DNA of 64,000 nt from Streptomyces sp. CB02414 (GCF_001905385.1 NZ_LIPF01000010.1:351416-415415); one strand, 5' to 3'; counted from the first letter of the stretch, positions 30,998 to 39,276 are shown. Translations and numbers: made by a program. Notes: generated by a model from the sequence alone, not told the origin.

Positions 30998-31468
30998 ATG
31001 ACCAGCGCACCGTTCCACCCCGCAGGACCGGCCCGTCGTACCGTCGTGGCGGCGGCCGGAGCGGCGGGGCTCGCCGTCGCGCTGACCGCGTGCTCCGGCT
31101 CCGACGACGCCGCGTCGGACGACAGCGGCGCCGCCGCCGCGCCGCCCGCCTCCGAGGGCGCGGGCGGCGAGGACGCCGGAGCCGCGCTGGCGGCCACCGC
31201 GGACATCCCCGAGGGCGGCGGGAAGGTCTTCGCCGACCAGAAGGTGGTGGTCACGCAGCCGACGGCGGGCGAGTTCAAGGCGTTCTCCGCCACCTGCACG
31301 CACCAGGGGTGCGCCGTGAAGAGCGTGTCCGACGGCGTCATCAACTGCCCCTGCCACAACAGCAACTTCTCGATCACCGACGGCAGCGTGCAGGGCGGTC
31401 CGGCGCCCAAACCGCTGCCGGCCGTACAGATCACGGTCAGCGGGGACTCGATCCGGCTGGCCGGATGA
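30998..31468 (+). CDS. Rieske [2Fe-2S] putative lipoprotein
   Basis: A 156-residue exported iron-sulfur protein. The N-terminus 'ARRTVVAAAGAAGLAVALTAC' combines, in two overlapping parts, a twin-arginine-like signal and a lipobox 'LTAC'. The Rieske cluster ligands are 'CTHQGC' and 'CPCHNSNFS' (Cys-X-His and Cys-X2-His). The small domain size fits a stand-alone Rieske protein rather than a cytochrome bc1 subunit. The ATG is preceded by GGAAGGAA. Its stop overlaps the next start (ATGA), coupling it to a flavin-fold oxidoreductase, a possible redox partner. Confidence 0.9.
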   Translation: MTSAPFHPAGPARRTVVAAAGAAGLAVALTACSGSDDAASDDSGAAAAPPASEGAGGEDAGAALAATADIPEGGGKVFADQKVVVTQPTAGEFKAFSATCTHQGCAVKSVSDGVINCPCHNSNFSITDGSVQGGPAPKPLPAVQITVSGDSIRLAG

Positions 31469-31932
31469 CCGTCACCCAGCGCCGGGGCCGGAAGATCATG
31501 ATGACGCCCGGCGAACTGGACGCCTTCCTCACCACCCAGCGCACCTGCCGCGTGGCCACGGCGTCGGCCGACGGCGCCCCGCACGTGAGCACGCTCTGGT
31601 TCGTCTGGGACGGCTCCTCCATGTGGCTGTACTCGGTGGTCCGCAGCCGCCGCTGGGCGGACCTGCGGCGCGACCCCAGGGTGGCGATCGTGGTCGACAC
31701 CGGCGAGGAGTACGACGAGTTGCGGGGCGCGGAGCTGTCCGGCCGGGTGGACTTCGTGGGCGAGGCGCCGCGCACGGGCGAGCTGTGCGCCGAACTCGAC
31801 TTCCCGGAGACGCTGTTCGCCCGCAAGAACTTCCGTCTGGAGGAGATGCCGCACGACGGCCGACACGCCTGGCTGCGGCTGACGCCCGAGAAGGTCGTCT
31901 CCTGGGACTTCCGCAAGCTGGCGTCCCGGTAG
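31465..31932 (+). CDS. PNPOx-like flavin/F420-binding family protein
   Basis: A 155-residue split beta-barrel protein: 'TCRVATASADGAPHVSTLWF' is the classic first-strand motif of the pyridoxamine-phosphate-oxidase-like/FDOR superfamily, followed by 'SRRWADLRRDPRVAI'. Members bind FMN, F420 or haem; which one is not decidable here. It overlaps the Rieske gene by 4 bp. The N-terminus before 'MMTPGELDAFL' is short and basic. Confidence 0.85.
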   Translation: MTVTQRRGRKIMMTPGELDAFLTTQRTCRVATASADGAPHVSTLWFVWDGSSMWLYSVVRSRRWADLRRDPRVAIVVDTGEEYDELRGAELSGRVDFVGEAPRTGELCAELDFPETLFARKNFRLEEMPHDGRHAWLRLTPEKVVSWDFRKLASR

Positions 31933-31949
31933 GCGCCCCGCGGGGCCCG

Positions 31950-32852
31950 TCAGCCGAGCCGTCCCGCCGCCGCCCGCAGCGCCTGGACCGCCGCCCGGAT
32001 CGACGGGCGGCGGTCGGCGTCCGCGCGCCAGACCACATACACGTGCCGGCGCACCCGCTGCCTGAGCGGCACGGTGAGGACTCCCTGAGGCATCGGGTGA
32101 CGGCCGAGCAGCGGGGCGATGCACACGCCGAGCCCCGCGGCGACCAGGCCGAGCTGGGTGTGGGTCTCGGCGGCGCGGTGGCCGATGATCGGCTCGATGC
32201 CCTTGGAGCGCAGCGTGAACATCAGCCACTCGTGGCAGAACTCGCCCTCCCCCCACGTGATCCACTCGTCCTCGGCGAACTCGGCGAGGTCCACCTCGTC
32301 CCGGCCCGCGAGCCGGTGGCCGGCGGGCAGGGCCACGTCGGCCGGGTCGTCCAGGAGCGGCGCCTTGACCAGGCCGTCGGGCAGCGGCATCGGCTTGTTG
32401 TACCAGTCGAGCACGACGGCCAGGTCCAGGTCACCACGCACCACGCCGCTGACGCCGCGCTCCGGCTCCAGCTCGCAGGAGCGGATGCGCAGCGCGGCGT
32501 GCTCGGCGCGCAGGGCGGCCAGGGCTGCGGGGAAGAGTCCGCGGGCGGCCGTCGGGAACGCCGCGATCCGCAGCTCGCCCGCCACCTGCCCGCGCTGCGC
32601 CTCCAGGTCGGCCTGGGCCAGCTCGACCTGGGAGAGGATGCGGGCCGCGTGCTCGGCGAGCAGCCGGCCCGCGTCCGTGAGCCGTACACCGCGTCCGTTC
32701 TTGGCGAGCAGTCGCTGTCCGGCCTCGCGCTCCAGCTTGGCCATCTGCTGGGAGACGGCGGAGGTGGTGATGTGCAGACCGGCGGCGGCGCCGCTCACCG
32801 ACCCGTGCCGGGCCAGGGCGTCGAGGGTGCGCAGGCGCTCCAGGTTCAACAT
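31950..32852 (-). CDS. LysR-family transcriptional regulator
   Basis: A 300-residue LysR protein. The N-terminal winged helix-turn-helix is 'LRTLDALARHGSVSGAAAGL' then 'TTSAVSQQMAKLEREAG', and the effector-binding domain spans about residues 90-290. It is divergent from an EamA transporter gene, the usual arrangement for a metabolite exporter and its regulator. The 74-bp gap contains a repeated TGCTACGAG and an inverted CGAGAT/ATCTCG repeat that probably form its binding site. Confidence 0.92.
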   Translation of the reverse strand: MLNLERLRTLDALARHGSVSGAAAGLHITTSAVSQQMAKLEREAGQRLLAKNGRGVRLTDAGRLLAEHAARILSQVELAQADLEAQRGQVAGELRIAAFPTAARGLFPAALAALRAEHAALRIRSCELEPERGVSGVVRGDLDLAVVLDWYNKPMPLPDGLVKAPLLDDPADVALPAGHRLAGRDEVDLAEFAEDEWITWGEGEFCHEWLMFTLRSKGIEPIIGHRAAETHTQLGLVAAGLGVCIAPLLGRHPMPQGVLTVPLRQRVRRHVYVVWRADADRRPSIRAAVQALRAAAGRLG

Positions 32853-32860
32853 ATAAGCAA

Positions 32861-32902
32861 TGCTACGAGATATCGGGTGCGAAATCTCGATTGTGCTACG
32901 AG
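32861..32902. promoter_or_regulatory. Probable LysR binding region
   Basis: TGCTACGAG occurs at 32861-32869 and again at 32894-32902 (33-bp spacing). Between them CGAGAT (32866-32871) and ATCTCG (32884-32889) form an inverted repeat. The whole array lies between the divergent LysR and transporter starts. Confidence 0.6.
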
Positions 32903-32926
32903 GACGACTGCCCCATCGTTGACCGC

Positions 32927-33928
32927 ATGAGCAGCGGTGCTACTTCCTCTCCCGCGGTCCGGCGCGCCTTCGATTGGCGGCTGCGCTTCGGGCTCCTTTC
33001 CCTCGTCTGGGGCTTCAGTTTCCTCTTCATGAAGGTGGGGACCGAGGCCTTCGCCCCCTTCCAGGTCACGCTGGGGCGGCTGGTGTCCGGTGCCGCGGTG
33101 GTGGCGGTGGCGATGGCGGTGAAGCGGGAGCGGCTGCCGCGAGGGGTGTGGACCTGGGTGCATCTGGCGGTCGCCGGCTTCCTGCTGAACGCGCTGCCGT
33201 TCTCCCTGTTCGCGTTCTCGGAGCTCACCATTCCGTCGTCCCTGGCGGGCATCTGCAACGCGACCTCGCCACTGTGGGGCATGGCCCTGTCGCTGGTCGC
33301 CCTGTCGGAGGACCGGCCGACCCGGCGCCGGGTGGCGGGCCTCGGCATCGGCTTCCTCGGCGTCCTGACGGTGCTGGGGGTCTGGCAGGGCTTCCACGGC
33401 CTGGACGTCACGGGCACCGCGCTGGCGCTGCTGGCCTCGCTCAGCTATCCGGTCGGCTGGATCTACGTCCGCCGCACGCTGGCCGGCTCCAGCCACTCCC
33501 ACCTCTCGCTGACCGGCGCCCAGCTGGGTCTGGCCACGCTGCAACTGGCCGTCGTGACACCGCTGTTCACCTCCATGCCCACCAGCTTCCCGGTCGTGCC
33601 GCTGCTGGCGGTCGCGGCGCTCGGCACCCTCGGCACCGGGCTCGCCTTCCTGATCCAGTACGACCTGGTCGCCGAGGTCGGCCCGACGACGGCCCAGATG
33701 GTCACGTACTTCACGCCCGTCATCGCCACGGCCGCGGGTGTCGTGCTCCTCGGCGAGTCCCTGTCCTGGTCGACGCCGGTCGGCGCGGTGATCGTCCTGG
33801 CGGGCGCAGCCCTGACCCAGGCACGGCCGAGGAAGGCCGCGGACACCGGTGAAGGGCCGACGGAGTCCGCGGCCACCGGTGAGCGGGCCGGGCGGACGCG
33901 AGAACGCCAAGGGGCGTCGGCTGCCTGA
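32927..33928 (+). CDS. EamA/DMT-family transporter
   Basis: A 333-residue protein with about ten transmembrane helices in two EamA repeats ('LVWGFSFLFMKVG' opens the first; 'TYFTPVIATAAGVVLLGESL' ends the second). It is likely a metabolite or amino-acid exporter controlled by the divergent LysR protein. The polar C-terminus after residue 300 is low-complexity. The ATG chosen has a weak ribosome site; an in-frame upstream start at 32891 would overlap the operator region. Confidence 0.9.
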   Translation: MSSGATSSPAVRRAFDWRLRFGLLSLVWGFSFLFMKVGTEAFAPFQVTLGRLVSGAAVVAVAMAVKRERLPRGVWTWVHLAVAGFLLNALPFSLFAFSELTIPSSLAGICNATSPLWGMALSLVALSEDRPTRRRVAGLGIGFLGVLTVLGVWQGFHGLDVTGTALALLASLSYPVGWIYVRRTLAGSSHSHLSLTGAQLGLATLQLAVVTPLFTSMPTSFPVVPLLAVAALGTLGTGLAFLIQYDLVAEVGPTTAQMVTYFTPVIATAAGVVLLGESLSWSTPVGAVIVLAGAALTQARPRKAADTGEGPTESAATGERAGRTRERQGASAA

Positions 33929-33999
33929 GCGGCGGCAGACGGCGGTACCGGCGGGCCAGGACGGCGGCCGGCCCCGGACGGAACGAGCGACCGCCCGCC

Positions 34000-35337
34000 T
34001 CAGACCTGGCTGCGCAGCCACCCCGGCCCCGGCCCCACCGCCGACGCGACCGCGTCCGCCAGCGGACCGACGTCCCCCTCCCCCAGTGTGGAGACGGTGA
34101 TGCGGACAGCGGGCGGCGCGCCCATGCGGAAGCGGGCGCCGGGGGCGACGGCCCACCCGGCCTGCAGCAGCCGGGCGACGGCGCCGGTCTCGTCCGGCAC
34201 CGGGACCCATACGTTCATGCCGCTGCGCCCGTACGCGGTGATCCCCCGGTCGGCGAGCGCACCGAGCAGCGCCTCCCTGCGCCGTCCGTACGCCGCCGCC
34301 ACGGCCGGTGTGTCCACCGAGCCGTCCGCCCACAGCCGGGCCACGGCACGCTGGGTGACGCGGCTGACCCAGCCGGGGCCCAGCCGCTGCCGGCCGCGCA
34401 CCCGGTCCAGCGTGACGGTGTCCCCGGTGAGCACGGCGAGGCGCAGATCGGGTCCGTAGGCCTTGGCGGCGGAGCGGACGAAGGCCCAGTGGCGCGTCGT
34501 ACCGGCGAGGGGGTGCAGGGGCAGGTCGACGATGCGGTGGCCGTGGTCGTCCTCGATCAGCAGTGTCTCCGGGTGCTGACGCAGTACGGCACGCAGGTCC
34601 CGCGCGCGTGCGGCGCTCAGCGCGGCGCCCGTCGGGTTCTGCGCGCGGTCCGTGACGACCAGGGCGCGCGCGCCGGCCGCCAGGACGCGGCGCACGTCGC
34701 CGGTCAGCGGCCCCTCGTCGTCGACGCCGACGGCGACCGTGCGCAGGCCGAGCGCCGGGACCAGGTCGAGGAGGCTGCCCCAGCCCGGGTCCTCGACGGC
34801 GACGGCGTCGCCCGGCCTGAGGTGGGTCGCCAGGACCCGCTCCATGGCGTCCAGCGATCCGGACGTGACGGCCACGGGCCCGTCCGGCACCCCGTCGGCG
34901 TCGAGTTCGGCACGCGCGAGGCGCACCAGGTCCGCCTCCACGGGCGAGCTTCCGTACAGCACCGGCTCCCGGTCGCCCTGCGCCGCCGCCGCGGCGAACG
35001 CCGGGCCCAGCGCGGGCAGCAGCGCCGGGTCCGGGTTGCCTTCGGAGACGTCCCGCACGCCCTGCGGCACATCGACCCGGATGAACTCGCGTCCGGTGGT
35101 GGCCGGCTTCGCGCGCACCCTGCTGCCCCGGCGCCCGGCCGTCTCGATTACCCCGCGCTCGCGCAGGGTGCGGTAGGCGGCGGCGACGGTGTTCGGGTTC
35201 ACGCCCAGGCGCTCGGCCAACTCCCGCATCGGCGGCAGCGATTGCCCCGGCTCCAGCTCCCCGGAGGCCACCGCGCGCTCGACACTCGCGGAAATCTCCG
35301 CTGCGCCCCGTCCAGTGATCCGATACTCTCCTAGCAC
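34000..35337 (-). CDS. MocR/GntR-type PLP-dependent regulator
   Basis: A 445-residue fusion of a GntR-type winged helix (about 1-75: 'LPPMRELAERLGVNPNTVAAA') with an aminotransferase class I fold. The PLP lysine is in 'VRSAAKAYGPDLRL'. Such regulators sense PLP or amino compounds; PdxR-type members control vitamin B6 genes. It is divergent from a PNPOx-like gene with about 35 bp between starts and a perfect 12-bp palindrome in the gap. The GTG start lies 6 bases below a CATAAT -10 candidate, so the mRNA may be leaderless. Confidence 0.88.
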   Translation of the reverse strand: MLGEYRITGRGAAEISASVERAVASGELEPGQSLPPMRELAERLGVNPNTVAAAYRTLRERGVIETAGRRGSRVRAKPATTGREFIRVDVPQGVRDVSEGNPDPALLPALGPAFAAAAAQGDREPVLYGSSPVEADLVRLARAELDADGVPDGPVAVTSGSLDAMERVLATHLRPGDAVAVEDPGWGSLLDLVPALGLRTVAVGVDDEGPLTGDVRRVLAAGARALVVTDRAQNPTGAALSAARARDLRAVLRQHPETLLIEDDHGHRIVDLPLHPLAGTTRHWAFVRSAAKAYGPDLRLAVLTGDTVTLDRVRGRQRLGPGWVSRVTQRAVARLWADGSVDTPAVAAAYGRRREALLGALADRGITAYGRSGMNVWVPVPDETGAVARLLQAGWAVAPGARFRMGAPPAVRITVSTLGEGDVGPLADAVASAVGPGPGWLRSQV

Positions 35338-35348
35338 AAAGCCAATTA

Positions 35349-35360
35349 TGCACTAGTGCA
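35349..35360. promoter_or_regulatory. Perfect 12-bp palindrome between MocR and PNPOx-like genes
   Basis: TGCACTAGTGCA abuts the first possible ATG of the plus-strand gene and overlaps the candidate -10 (CATAAT, 35344-35349) for the MocR gene. It is the obvious operator for autoregulation. Confidence 0.65.
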
Positions 35361-35372
35361 ATGGAGAGCGCC

Positions 35373-36074
35373 ATGCAGGGGTCCACGCGGACGCACACAC
35401 CGTCGCAGCCCGGTACCGCCTACCCGCCCACCGACCGCACCGTCCCGACCCGCTCCCCCGAGCGGGCCTCCTACGACAAGGAGCTGGTGCACTCGATACT
35501 CGACGAGGGCTACGTCTGCCATCTGGGCTTCGTCCGCGACGGCGCCCCGGTGGTGCTGCCGACGCTCTACGGCCGGGTCGGCGAGCGGCTCTACGTGCAC
35601 GGTTCGACGGGCTCGCGCCCGCTGCGGATGACGGGCGCGGCCGACCCGGGGCTGCCGGTCTGCCTGACGGTGACGCACGTGGACGCGCTCGTGCTGGCCC
35701 GCTCGGCTTTCCACCACTCGATGAACTACCGGTCGGTGGTGGTGCACGGCACCGCGTACGACGTGACGGACCCGGAGGAGAAGCGCACGGCCCTGGACGC
35801 CCTGGTCGACCACGTCGTGCCCGGCCGCTCCCGGGACTCCCGGCCGGCCAACAAGAAGGAGCTGGCCGCCACCGCCGTGATCCGCCTCGACCTGAACGAG
35901 GTCTCCGCCAAGCTCCGCACCGGCGGCGTGAACGACGAGCCCGAGGACCTCGCCCTCCCGCACTGGGCCGGCCTCGTCCCGCTGCGCAAGGGTTATGACG
36001 CCCCGGTCGCCGACCCCGGCCTGGACCCCGGCACCGGGCTGCCGGAGTATCTCGCGGCTCCGGCCGGGCAGTAG
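35373..36074 (+). CDS. PNPOx-like flavin-nucleotide-binding family protein
   Basis: A 233-residue split-barrel protein: 'ILDEGYVCHLGFVRDGAPVVLP' in spaced form near residue 45 and 'YRSVVVHGTAYDVTDPEEK' further on are hallmarks of the pyridoxamine-phosphate-oxidase-like (Pyridox_ox_2) family. The second ATG is chosen because GGAGAG precedes it by 4-5 bases; the ATG 12 bases upstream would be leaderless. Divergence from a PLP-sensing MocR regulator suggests a link to B6 or amine metabolism, but this is inference. Confidence 0.85.
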   Translation: MQGSTRTHTPSQPGTAYPPTDRTVPTRSPERASYDKELVHSILDEGYVCHLGFVRDGAPVVLPTLYGRVGERLYVHGSTGSRPLRMTGAADPGLPVCLTVTHVDALVLARSAFHHSMNYRSVVVHGTAYDVTDPEEKRTALDALVDHVVPGRSRDSRPANKKELAATAVIRLDLNEVSAKLRTGGVNDEPEDLALPHWAGLVPLRKGYDAPVADPGLDPGTGLPEYLAAPAGQ

Positions 36075-36100
36075 GGAGGCCCCTCGGCGGGGCTCCCTAC
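36071..36100. terminator. Bidirectional hairpin terminator
   Basis: GTAGGGAG-G-CCCC and GGGG-CTCCCTAC pair over 12 bp with one bulge. It overlaps the stop of the PNPOx-like gene and lies just before the stop of the convergent EamA gene. Confidence 0.75.
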
Positions 36101-36113
36101 CAGGGCCCCGACG

Positions 36114-37058
36114 TCACGCGGGCGCCGGTCGCGTCCTCGCCGCCCGGGTCTCCGCCACCGCGAGCCCCGCCACCGAGCCGAGCATCAGCAGCGTGCCGGC
36201 CAGGGTCGCCGCGGTGAGGTGCTCACCGAGCAGCAGGACGGCGAGCGCCGCCGCGCTGACCGGCTCGAGGAGCATGATCACGGAGACGGTGGCGGACCGG
36301 ACGACGGCCGCGCCGGCGAAGTAGAGCCCGTAGGCCAGGGCGGTCGGCACGGCCGCGACGTACACCAGGAGCCACACCAGCCGGACCGGGTCCGCGGTGT
36401 GCGGCACCAGGCCCTCCGCCAGGGCGAGCGGCAGCAGGCACAGGCTCGTCACGGCGAACGCGCCGACGGACGTACTGGCCGCGTCCGCGCCGCCGTCGCG
36501 TCCCCACCAGCGGGTGAGCAAGGTCATCACCGAGTACCCGGCCGCGGACAGCAGGGCGAGGAGCAGCCCGGACAGCCGCACGGTGGTTCCTCCGCCGCCG
36601 AGGACGAGGACCACCAGTCCGGCGAGGGCCCCGGCCACGGCCGCGACTCCGCCCAGGCCCAGGTGTTCCCCGAGGGCGAGACGCGCTCCGAGCGCGATCA
36701 GCACCGGGCCGGCGCCGAGCGTGACGACGGTGGCCACCGCGAGGCCGGTGGACTGCACCGCGGCGAAATAGGCGGTCTGGAACACCGCGAGGCCGACGCC
36801 GGTGACGACGGCGCGCAGGGCCTTGCGGGTGAACGGCTCGCGCACGGCGGTGCGCTCGCGGCGGGGGCTCAACGGGCGGGCGGCGAGCAGCAGGAGCAGC
36901 CCGATCGCGCACCGCCAGAACGACAGGGCGACGGGCCCCATGTCGCTGGCCCGGTAGACCAGCGAGGCGGCGGCGCCGGCGGTGCCCCAGGCGACACCGG
37001 CGACGATCAGATAAAGGAGGCCACGCCCGACGGGCAGGCCGGCAACGGCATTCGACAC
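36114..37058 (-). CDS. EamA/DMT-family transporter behind a structured leader
   Basis: A 314-residue membrane protein with two EamA repeats ('LYLIVAGVAWGTAGAAASLV' at the start and 'SVIMLLEPVSAAALAVLLLG' near the end). It is likely an exporter of amino-acid-like or drug-like compounds. The GTG start follows GGAGAG by 4 bases. That ribosome site is part of one arm of a perfect 10-bp inverted repeat, and a 13-codon ORF lies further upstream, so translation may be regulated (see the leader entries). Confidence 0.9.
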   Translation of the reverse strand: MSNAVAGLPVGRGLLYLIVAGVAWGTAGAAASLVYRASDMGPVALSFWRCAIGLLLLLAARPLSPRRERTAVREPFTRKALRAVVTGVGLAVFQTAYFAAVQSTGLAVATVVTLGAGPVLIALGARLALGEHLGLGGVAAVAGALAGLVVLVLGGGGTTVRLSGLLLALLSAAGYSVMTLLTRWWGRDGGADAASTSVGAFAVTSLCLLPLALAEGLVPHTADPVRLVWLLVYVAAVPTALAYGLYFAGAAVVRSATVSVIMLLEPVSAAALAVLLLGEHLTAATLAGTLLMLGSVAGLAVAETRAARTRPAPA

Positions 37059-37066
37059 GTTTCTCT

Positions 37067-37140
37067 CCGCAGACGCGCACGTGGCGCGGGAGTTCTGAGC
37101 GGCCCCGGAACGACCGGGGGCGCGGGGACTGCGTCTGCGG
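37067..37140 (-). promoter_or_regulatory. Leader hairpin masking the transporter ribosome site
   Basis: In the mRNA, CCGCAGACGC (37140-37131) and GCGTCTGCGG (37076-37067) are perfectly complementary. The second arm runs into the Shine-Dalgarno GGAGAG at 37068-37063. The 54-base loop contains another stem, CCCCGG/CCGGGG. Closing the long stem would hide part of the ribosome site. Confidence 0.6.
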
Positions 37141-37192
37141 GCAGCACCGTCCGGCCCGGCGACAGCGCACCGGGCTGGTCAAGGGGCCCGCC

Positions 37193-37234
37193 TCAGGCGG
37201 CCGGAGGCGGAAGGACGAGTGCGTCGGAATGCAT
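37193..37234 (-). CDS. Candidate 13-residue proline-rich leader peptide
   Basis: ATG to TGA encodes MHSDALVLPPPAA. The ATG lies 7 bases below a -10 candidate, so it would be leaderless. Three consecutive prolines are a classic ribosome-pausing sequence. The stop lies 53 bases before the leader hairpin that masks the transporter ribosome site. Translation is unproven. Confidence 0.45.
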   Translation of the reverse strand: MHSDALVLPPPAA

Positions 37235-37241
37235 GATCCGC

Positions 37242-37271
37242 ACTCTAGGTCGCCGTCCCCCGGCCCGACAA
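37242..37271 (-). promoter_or_regulatory. Housekeeping-type promoter for the leader and EamA gene
   Basis: TTGTCG (37271-37266), an 18-bp spacer and TAGAGT (37247-37242). The -10 begins with the TAG stop codon of the upstream EamA gene. The predicted transcription start coincides with the leader ATG. Confidence 0.6.
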
Positions 37272-38249
37272 CTCCCGTTCCGGCCCGCCGCTCGCCACCG
37301 GGTCGGCGGAGCCCTTCGCGGGCGTGGACGACTGGGCGATGAAGGCGCCCACCAGGACGACGACGCCGCCGGCGATCTGCGGGGCGGAGAGGTGCTCGCC
37401 GAGCAGCACCCAGGCCAGCACGGTGGCGACGACCGCTTCGAGGCAGGCCACGACGCCGGCGACCTGCGGCGACAGCCGGCGCACGGCGACCACGCCGGTG
37501 ACGTAGGCGAGGACCGTGGCGATGAACACGATCCAGGCCAGCAGCAGGGACGCGGCGACGGGGGTGCCGTCCATGGGGGCGGTGTCCCCGAGGACCGACC
37601 AGTCCATCGACCAGGGCCGGGCCACCACGGTGAGCACGGCCGCACCGACGAGCAGCCCGTAGGCGATGACGCCGAGCGGATCGGGCGCCTCGTCGCCGGC
37701 GTCGCTGCCCTGGTCGGACAGGACGAAGTAGCCGACCTGGCAGCAGGCGGCGCCGAGCGCGAGCAGCAGCCCGAGGGCGTCGAAGCGCAGCCCGGACCAG
37801 ACCTCCACGACGCAGGCGAGGCCGCCGACCGCGAGGACCACCCCGAGCGCCGCGGCCCGCGTCACCGGCCGTCGCTGCACGAACCGCACCCAGCCGAGCA
37901 CCAGGGCGGGCGCCAGGTACTCGACGAGCAGCGCGACGCCCACGGGGATGCGGGAGATCGCCGCGAAGTAGCAGGCCTGGACCCCGGCCACGGCGAACAG
38001 TCCGAACCCGGCGAGCAGCGCCGGACGGCTGCGCAGCAGGGCGCGGTGGCGCACGGCGAGCGGCAGCATCACCAGGGCCGCGCCGGCCACCCGCAGCCAG
38101 ACCACGTGGAGCGGGTCGAGTCCCGCCTCGATCAGCGGCTTGGCCGCGACCCCGGACCCGCCGAAGGCGACGGCGGACGCGAGCGCGAGCCCGAGTCCGG
38201 CTCCCTTCCCGCTGCTGCCGCGGGCGCTGTCAGACGTATGCACCGGCAC
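37245..38249 (-). CDS. EamA/DMT-family transporter
   Basis: A 334-residue protein with two EamA domains and about ten helices ('GLALASAVAFGGSGVAAKPL' first helix; 'VACLEAVVATVLAWVLLGEHL' near the end). It runs in the same direction as the next EamA gene but is a distant relative, not a recent duplicate. The GTG start has no clear ribosome site, and an internal GTG two codons later is possible. Its stop codon is part of the downstream promoter. Confidence 0.88.
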   Translation of the reverse strand: MPVHTSDSARGSSGKGAGLGLALASAVAFGGSGVAAKPLIEAGLDPLHVVWLRVAGAALVMLPLAVRHRALLRSRPALLAGFGLFAVAGVQACYFAAISRIPVGVALLVEYLAPALVLGWVRFVQRRPVTRAAALGVVLAVGGLACVVEVWSGLRFDALGLLLALGAACCQVGYFVLSDQGSDAGDEAPDPLGVIAYGLLVGAAVLTVVARPWSMDWSVLGDTAPMDGTPVAASLLLAWIVFIATVLAYVTGVVAVRRLSPQVAGVVACLEAVVATVLAWVLLGEHLSAPQIAGGVVVLVGAFIAQSSTPAKGSADPVASGGPERELSGRGTAT

Positions 38250-38295
38250 ATGATGACAGGGGACGACATGAGCGTCACCCCCAATGGCACCTGTC

Positions 38296-38838
38296 TCACC
38301 GGCTGGACGTGCCCAGATGGTCCGACACCCGGGCGAGCACCGTGCGCGGTTCGACGGCAGCGCGGCCGAGCACCTCGACGGCGCGCGCCTGCGGGTCGGC
38401 CACGAGGGCGGCGAGCAGGTCGACGCCGCGGGCCCGGTCCGCCCCGCGCCGGGCGGCGCGCACGCGGGCGTCCTCCATGGCGGCGGCGGCCAGCGGCGAG
38501 AAGCCGGCGACCCCGCTCACCACGGGTACCGTGCCGGAGTCCTCCACGGTGCTCTGCCAGCGCAGGCCGTAGCCGATGCTGCGCTGCACGAGGTAGCCGA
38601 GCAGCCGGGCGAGCTGCGGGCCCTCGCCGAGGACGGCGCGTGCCTCGGGGTCGTACTCCAGGAGGGAGTGCAGCAGGTGGGCCGTGTCGATCTGCCGGTC
38701 GCCGTCCCGCACCGCCCTGCGGCGGGCGCCCGAGACCACCGACGCCAGTTCCGGGGTGAACCGGACATCGGCGTCGGTGCCGTCCGGTGGCCGGACGGCT
38801 TGCTCACCGGCCGACTGCCGGGGGATACGGTGTTGCAC
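38296..38838 (-). CDS. Stand-alone Clp N-terminal domain protein
   Basis: A 180-residue protein containing two Clp repeat motifs ('FTPELASVVSGARRRAV' with 'IDTAHLLHSLLEYD'; then 'FSPLAAAAMEDARVRAARRG' with 'VDLLAALVAD'), as in the adaptor-binding N domain of ClpA/ClpC, but with no AAA ATPase domain. Such proteins are common in actinobacteria and may act as adaptors or decoys for Clp proteases. The GTG encoding 'VQHRIPRQ' is chosen for its GGGGGAT site. The longer upstream frame looks non-coding. Confidence 0.8.
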   Translation of the reverse strand: MQHRIPRQSAGEQAVRPPDGTDADVRFTPELASVVSGARRRAVRDGDRQIDTAHLLHSLLEYDPEARAVLGEGPQLARLLGYLVQRSIGYGLRWQSTVEDSGTVPVVSGVAGFSPLAAAAMEDARVRAARRGADRARGVDLLAALVADPQARAVEVLGRAAVEPRTVLARVSDHLGTSSR

Positions 38839-39037
38839 ATCCCCCAGCTCACCAGTCCCGGGAGACGGGGGCATCCCCGACGGGAAGCATTTCGGCGTCC
38901 CACGCAGAGTGGACCCACCCGGCCTGAATCTCCTCCTTACGGATGAGATCAAGCCGTTTCGCCCTGCCGGGCGCGCGCCGCCTTGCCGCGCGCCTTCCCG
39001 GGCAACCGAAGCGTACCGTCGCGGGTCCAACAGGGGT

Positions 39038-39226
39038 ATGAGGAGCAGCTGCTGGCTCGTGGCCCTGCCCGCCGTCGACGGCAGGCAGTACGTCTACCGG
39101 GTGTACGCCCCTGAGGAGGCGCTGCTCGCCGACCTGTTCTGGGAGGCGTGGCACTGCCACGACGAGAGCGCCTTCCCGCGCGCGTGGGATCTCTTCGACG
39201 CGGCGGTGATACGGCGGGTCGGCTGA
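39038..39226 (+). CDS. Small hypothetical protein
   Basis: A 62-residue protein beginning 'MRSSCWLVALPAVDG' and rich in Trp, Asp, Glu and Leu ('LLADLFWEAWHCHDESAF'). No family recognised. The ATG has AGGGG close upstream. It is followed by a 16-bp-stem terminator, which supports a real transcript ending here. It may be transcribed divergently from the Clp N-domain gene. Confidence 0.55.
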   Translation: MRSSCWLVALPAVDGRQYVYRVYAPEEALLADLFWEAWHCHDESAFPRAWDLFDAAVIRRVG

Positions 39227-39240
39227 ACACGCCCGCACAG

Positions 39241-39276
39241 CCCCGTGCCCCGCGGATCGCTCCGCGGGGCACGGGG
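39241..39276. terminator. Strong bidirectional terminator
   Basis: A perfect 16-bp stem (39241-39256 with 39261-39276) closed by loop TCGC, between the small plus-strand gene and the convergent PadR gene. Confidence 0.85.
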
